From the NCBI GenBank assembly GCA_949130495.1, contig OX422214.1, positions 5,316,046 to 5,380,045 on the forward strand: a DNA stretch of 64,000 bases. Reading direction: 5' to 3'. Source of the stretch: Sambucus nigra. Its lineage: Eukaryota; Streptophyta; Magnoliopsida; Dipsacales; Adoxaceae. The position numbers were made by a program, and so were the translations under genes. The notes under the pieces were generated by a model that was not told the origin of the DNA, ran no database searches, and was given only the letters and a program-made list of their open reading frames with translations. This document shows, in pieces, positions 59,320 through 64,000 of this stretch (positions are counted from its first letter, which is position 1; the number at the start of each line of letters is the position of its first letter).

Positions 59320-59698
59320 TATCACTACACCGTATATATATATTAATAACCCCGGCTTTACCATGTACTCAAAATTCTGTACACTGCCTGTAATTTACTG
59401 AGTCTGTGGCCCGACTCAATGTAATTAATTTTCTCACTTAATAATTTGTCGTCTTCCCGAGTCTATGGTCCGACTCTAATATATTTAACTCACACTTCAA
59501 TTTATATAAAACTTTCCCCGAGTCTATGGTCCGACTCCAATTAAATTAATTGACACACTTATTAATTTGATACCTTCCCGAGTCTATCACCCGACTCTAA
59601 TTAAATTAATTGACACACATATTAATTTAATACCTCCCCGAGTCTATCATCCGACTCTAATTAAATTAATTAACACACTTATTAATTAATTAACACAC
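57781..59698 (-). repeat. 5' LTR of element C, truncated by insertion of element D
   Basis: Collinear with 51441 to about 53330. The main length difference is a TA microsatellite (59271-59318) that is much longer than its counterpart at 52928-52946. The LTR stops at CACAC (59694-59698), the presumed target site of element D. The remaining half must lie beyond the window. Confidence 0.88.
59261..59318. repeat. Compound microsatellite (CA)5(TA)n
   Basis: Ten bases of CA followed by about 46 bases of TA. The matching place in the other LTR has about 19 bases of TA, so it expanded or contracted after the element inserted. Confidence 0.95.
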
Positions 59699-62656
59699 TG
59701 TAATACCCCATACTTTTGGCTATATTTATTTTTGGGATTAATTAATTAAATGCGTATTAATTGGAAATTAATCCGGGTTATAAATACTAACGAGATGCGA
59801 GTTGGTATTTGATTATGTGCATACATGTTTTTATATATGAATTTGGTATTATAAAATTTGTCGTGAGATTAATATACGGCAATTTGAGAATTTTGTGGAG
59901 ACGCGTGTGACCGCCGCGTCATGGTATATTATTTTAATTATAAAAGTGATTTTTATTTCTATTATCCGCATGGTCGTTTTGAGCACGCCAACGCGTCCGG
60001 AAGGGTCGAGATAGTCAGAAAACACTAGTCGGGGGTGTAGTTTGGGTCTCGGGGTATTTTTAGGCCATACCGGCAACTTAAAGGGTACTTTGGTAATTTT
60101 ACATTTTGAGGAATTAAAAGTGACGAAAATTGGGAGTCTTAATCTGATGTGGATTTAACCCACTAAACCCACTAACCAACCCATATTAACCCTTTAAGCT
60201 ACGGAGGTTATCAATTAGGTTTCCAACCTTCCCAAAAGCAAACCCTAGCCACCATTGGAGAAGAAGCTTGGAGAGAGAAGAAATTCTGCAGAAATCTTCA
60301 CCAAATCAACACCAAACTCAGAGACAACCAAGGCAAGTGACTTAATTCCATTTAATTTCAAAGAATGTTCTCTCCATGTTAGAAAATTTCGAATTTTGTG
60401 TTTGTTCTTGGTGAAATATGAAAACCCATGTAGTTTGGAGTTTAGAACTTGAAAATCTTGAAGAGAATTGCATGTAGAATGATAGGTAGGTGAGTATTCC
60501 CATAATATTTATGATTGGAAGAAATTAAAACGGATTTATATTGGATTAATTCATGATTCAAAAAGCTAGGGTTCATGTTCTTGATAAATTGGGAAAAAGT
60601 GTAGAGATGTGTAAATTTGGTTGATGTTAGGATGGATTAATCCTTCAAAACGTGTTAGGATGTGATTTTAATATGTTTAGGATTGTTTAGAGACCTGAAA
60701 ACGATTGTTGGGACTTAGTTTTAAAGAGATTTGAGGAGTAAAAATGGTGAAAAACGAGTTTTAGGAAAATCTGGGACGAATCTGGTAGGTCGTTAGAAGC
60801 CCCTGCCCAGGTCGTTCGAACGAGCTTCTAACGAATTGCCCAGTCGTTCTAACGAAAGGGAGCCTCGTTCGATAACCTCGTTCGAACGAGATCTCGTTAG
60901 AAGGGACAGTTCGTTCGAATGAACTGGATCTCGTTCGAACAGCCTCGTTCGAACGAGACTTCTAACGAGTTGACAGAGGAATCTCGTTCGAACAGTCTCG
61001 TTCGAACGAGACTTCTAACGAGTTGACAGTTTGGGCCTTTTTGGACTGTTTTGATTTTTGGAGCCCCGTAAACTTGTTCGAGGATATAGATAACATTCCA
61101 ATGATGATGTAACGATAGAATTGCGACTTTTGGGTTATTACGAGGAGTAAATTATATACGAGAGATTTAATTCAATGAACCGTTTGGGTTGAGACGTGAG
61201 TGTCTACTACGACGAGAGAATAAATTATGGTGCGTATGATTATAAACCGGAATAGTATAAATTGTGATAATTATAAGTTAGTACGAGAAAGCGATATGTA
61301 CTACGATTAAACTACGGGATTACTAAGACGTGTGTTTACTTAGTATAGGTATATGAATTGTGTGTATGACATACCTACCATACTTGCTATCACGGGAGGT
61401 TTGCGTTCGCTTAGGGCCCTCTAATCCTTGTGTTGCCCGGATTTAGACTGATTACCTTGATGAACATAGGTCATAGAAAGACTTATTGGGATATTAATAA
61501 GTCCGTTGATCGTAGGAGCGTAGGTATGTGCGTGACCTATGTGATGTGACTGTGTTCGCCTCCATTGTTTATGATGTTGTTATCTGCGAACTATTCCTGA
61601 GAGATTCGGAATATGTAATCCTTTTGTACGTGATGTACCAGGATGGATAGCAGAGTATGTGTGCACCAGAGCTTAGTTCTCGGGGTGCTTATATTGTATA
61701 TTTATGATGTGAATAATATACACTTAATTAATGGGAACCTTCATGTTAATGTTGTGAATATAATTACGGTATTGCTTCGAGAAATATAACGAGTTAACTG
61801 ATAGTGATATATATATTGCATATTGAGCATCTGAGTTTACGTTAAACCCCTACTTAATTACGAGCGTTATAATGTTAATAGAACCGAGTAATAAGGGTAG
61901 GACCTATGACAGTCTAGCTAGATATGATGTCACTTAGCTAGTGGTTGTGTCGTTATAGATGGGTACTTACGTTAGGAGTGCACTGTTAGACGAGAGGTGA
62001 GAATATCATGTGAGTGCACGTCCTAACATGTACTTTGCATTTAATGTTTTAAATATTTTTAAAGCACTTGCATGTTTTTAAAATATCTCCACATTCGGGC
62101 TCTGACCCGTTTGCTTTCAAATCTACTTTTCTTGTAAAACCATTTTAGGTGCCCAGCCACAAGGACACCATGCATAGGATACTCATTCTGGTGACGAGCT
62201 GTAGCTGTTTGTGGAAGCTATAGGGATTTGCTTGTAGATGCTTCTATCACTTGGATTCCAGATTCATTATCTATCAGTTATAGGGCATGTTGCCCATTTC
62301 TATTAGAGTTACATTTCCATTACAGTTTTCAGACTTTGGCATGTACTGTTTTAATATTCACTTTACTTATCAGTTGTGGGATTTGTAGTGAGGAGTTTTC
62401 CTCCAGACTTTAATTACATTATGTGATGGTTATTATTTTTACTTCAGTATGGTGAATGGTGTTATTATTCTTTATTACACTTGTTGCATGTTAATCAGAC
62501 TTTAATTAAAATTTGGCACTTACTTTTTAAATACTAGGTGGTTAGTAATAATAAAAATGTTTTCGACAGTGATGCTATTAACTGAGCCAACTTGGCATTT
62601 TGAAATAATTTAATAAAGGAGTAGCTACCCGGTATTTAATTAGTCGGGGTGTCACA
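59699..62656 (+). repeat. 5' LTR of element D
   Basis: 2,958 bases, TGTAATACCCCA to GGGGTGTCACA. The leader-like part at 60235-60340 (AACCCTAGCCACCATTGGAG ... CCAAGGCAAGT) resembles a transcribed 5' region with a possible splice donor (AAGGCAAGT). The palindrome cluster follows about 450 bases later. Small open frames within (60255-60452 and 62228-62413) are not supported as genes. Confidence 0.9.
60790..61023. repeat. TCGTTCGAACGA / TTCTAACGA word cluster in the LTR of element D
   Basis: About 15 related words lie within 234 bases: TCGTTCGAACGA or TCGTTCGAAC, TCGTTAGAAG, CTTCTAACGA, TTCGTTCGAATGAAC and CTCGTTCGAACAG. A segment of about 48 bases is tandemly repeated (CTCGTTCGAACGAGACTTC then TAACGAGTTGACAG at 60955 and 61000). 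Longer and more regular than the counterpart in solo LTR B. Confidence 0.9.
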
Positions 62657-62658
62657 GG

Positions 62659-62670
62659 TGGTATCAGAGC
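62659..62670 (+). other. Primer binding site of element D (tRNA-iMet)
   Basis: TGGTATCAGAGC two bases after the LTR end, followed by ATCAGGTTCTAG. Confidence 0.92.
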
Positions 62671-62839
62671 ATCAGGTTCTAGTGTCCTTTAGGATCTGAC
62701 GGCTTATTATGTTTCCGCTAAGTTTCTTTGATATAGAGCCCTATATTTTAGGACTGTTGTACTCTTTTTGTGTATGCTTCGTTCTTCAGCTATCTTAAGT
62801 TTATAAACAGCGAACTTATAAACTTTGTTCTTATTTCAG

Positions 62840-64000
62840 ATGCCTCCACGATGTGCACGATGAGTTCCCAGGGATGCAATGCCCGAACCCCAGCCCGCTC
62901 CAGTTCAGGGCATGATGAACGCCGCTGAGGTTGCAGCTATAGTAGCCCAAGCGGTAAATGCCGCCATTGCCGTTGTTCAGCAGGCACCACCGCAGGCGCC
63001 GGTTGCCGCGCCAGTACAAGCTAATGCATTTTCGTCTGCTTGGGAGCGTGTATGTGACGCTTTTCAGAAAGCGCATCCGCCAGAGTTTGCTGGTAGCTCA
63101 GATGTGGTAGTCTCGAGCCAGTGGAATATGCAGAGGCACTTAAGGATGTATGAGTGCACGGACGTCCAGAAGAAGGTGCTAGCTACTTTCAAGGTAGTTG
63201 GATCTGCGCTATAGTGGTGGGAGTCTATTACCACCATGGAGGAGAGGGATGCTCTCACGATTCAGGAGTTCTGGGTGCGGTTCGAACGCAAGTACTTTCC
63301 ATCTGCTGTTCATACGGAAATGAGGAGGAGATTGATGAGTCTGAAGCAGGAAGGTAAGACTGTGGCCGAGTATGAGGCTTAGTTCACGAATCTGTTGAAT
63401 ATCGTTCCAGATGAGATACCAACAGAGAAGAAGAAGATTGAGAAGTTCACGGACGGGTTGACTGTGAGGATCCGTCAGCATCTGTTAGGGAACCTATCGT
63501 TGGCCACCTATTCTGATGTGGTTAACGCTGCATTGTTACACTGCCAGGACCACCGTTTTCATATGGCCGAGGGTAAGAGGTCGGGGGAGTCTAGCCATCA
63601 GGGCAGGACTGGAGGACATGGTGCCAGCGGGGCACAATTTGGTCAGGGGCAGAGACAGAATGAGCAGGGCTCCCAGCAGGGGGATAATAAGAGGTTCCGG
63701 TCAGGGAACTACAGACAGGGACAGGGAGGTTTCCGTCAGGGCCATTAGGGTCCAAACGGCCATCAGGGCCAACAGGGGCAGAATGGGCAGCAGTTTCACC
63801 AGGGCCAGTAGGGCCAAGGGAGGAACGGTAACGGCCACCAGGGCCGGGGACAGCAGGGACAGAGAGGAGGGAACTTCCCAGGGAAGTGCTTTATTTGTGG
63901 CAAGACTGGCCATAAGCGACAGGATTGTCCTGATAGGGGCAGGGCCCCACAGCAGCAGCAGCAGGGTGCTCGCCAGGAGCCACAGAGGCCTATGTTTCCC
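62840..64000 (+). pseudogene. Gag polyprotein of element D (partial, five premature stops)
   Basis: Starts at ATG 62840 (MPPRCAR). A single frame runs to the window end. The capsid region has AAEVAAIVAQAVNAAIAV, WERVCDAFQKAHPPEFAGSS, QRHLRMYECTDVQKKVL, WWESITTMEERDAL, FERKYFPSAV and KTVAEYEA. A Gln/Gly/His-rich linker follows (GHQGQQGQNGQQFHQGQ), then the intact zinc knuckle CFICGKTGHKRQDC near 63892-63933. Stops: TGA 62861-62863 and TAG at 63212, 63380, 63746 and 63809. The TAGs replace Gln (CAG) in repeats or in comparison with element A, and the TGA replaces Arg (CGA). No frameshift is seen. Gag forms the particle and binds the RNA. Confidence 0.88.

Larger units (their letters stand above)
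51441..59698 (-). mobile_element. Minus-strand gag-only LTR element C (pol not recognisable), right LTR broken by element D
   Basis: Left (3') LTR 51441-55392, interior 55393-57780, right (5') LTR from 57781 to the insertion of element D at 59699. The LTRs start TGTGACACCC on the + strand and agree closely over their shared 1.9 kb. The interior has a PPT, gag remnants and a PBS but only 2.4 kb in total, so protease, RT and integrase were lost. The leader after the PBS matches elements A and D. The left flank is ATGGG (51436-51440); its partner is outside the window. Confidence 0.85.
59699..64000 (+). mobile_element. Element D: + strand chromovirus, 5' part (runs off the window)
   Basis: LTR 59699-62656, PBS 62659-62670 and gag from 62840 to the window end. 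It belongs to the same clade as element A by Gag and leader sequence, and to the same family as solo LTR B by its LTR. The frame of gag is unbroken by indels, so the copy is comparatively young. The presumed target duplication is CACAC (59694-59698), unconfirmed at the other end. Confidence 0.88.

Overview
This window looks like a repeat-dominated, AT-rich plant nuclear genome, probably a eudicot. It holds several long-LTR Ty3/gypsy retrotransposons primed by tRNA-iMet, one with a plant-type chromodomain at the integrase C-terminus. It also holds an endogenous plant pararetrovirus (Caulimoviridae) and nested insertions dated by target-site duplications. I found no intact host gene, no rRNA or tRNA gene and no CRISPR array. 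Nearly all open frames are pieces of decayed mobile elements. The species cannot be fixed from the sequence.

Layout. 1-3082: the 3' end and 3' LTR of a gypsy-like element on the + strand. 3083-5880: minus-strand remnants, namely a Tat-like gag, PBS and LTR, and the tail of a LINE. 5880-12949 and 22279-24440: one endogenous pararetrovirus, split by a complete 9.3 kb LTR element at 12950-22273 that has ~3 kb LTRs, no coding capacity and the TSD GCAGA. 24441-28046: unrecognised AT-rich sequence with a compound microsatellite and a probable old LTR remnant. 28052-50222: one complete minus-strand chromovirus, here called element A (TSD GAAAA). It carries three nested insertions: a Helitron-like block with exon-like gene fragments in its 3' LTR, a 1.36 kb solo LTR in its reverse transcriptase, and an internally deleted element in its 5' LTR. 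The Helitron-like block in turn carries a 2.85 kb solo LTR (TSD ACTTA). 51441-59698: minus-strand element C, which keeps a gag remnant but no recognisable pol. 59699-64000: + strand element D, inserted in the right LTR of C. It has a complete LTR, PBS and gag and runs off the window.

Relations. Elements A, C, D and the non-coding 9.3 kb element share the same first bases after the LTR (a tRNA-iMet PBS followed by CATCAGGTTCTAG). The non-coding element was therefore probably mobilised by proteins of a chromovirus of this group. Solo LTR B (29062-31907) belongs to the family of D. The internally deleted element (46158-48953) and the solo LTR at 40713-42073 share their downstream LTR sequence but not the start of U3.

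The least expected signal is a set of short, CpG-rich, perfectly self-complementary words clustered inside LTRs. The word differs between families: CGAATCGATTCG, TCGTTCGAACGA, TCGATCGATCGA and GACCGATCGGTC. In the chromovirus-type LTRs the clusters sit in comparable positions. A second clear signal is that the premature stops in the gag of D are all explained by C-to-T changes in CHG or CG contexts, as expected from decay of methylated cytosines in a silenced element.
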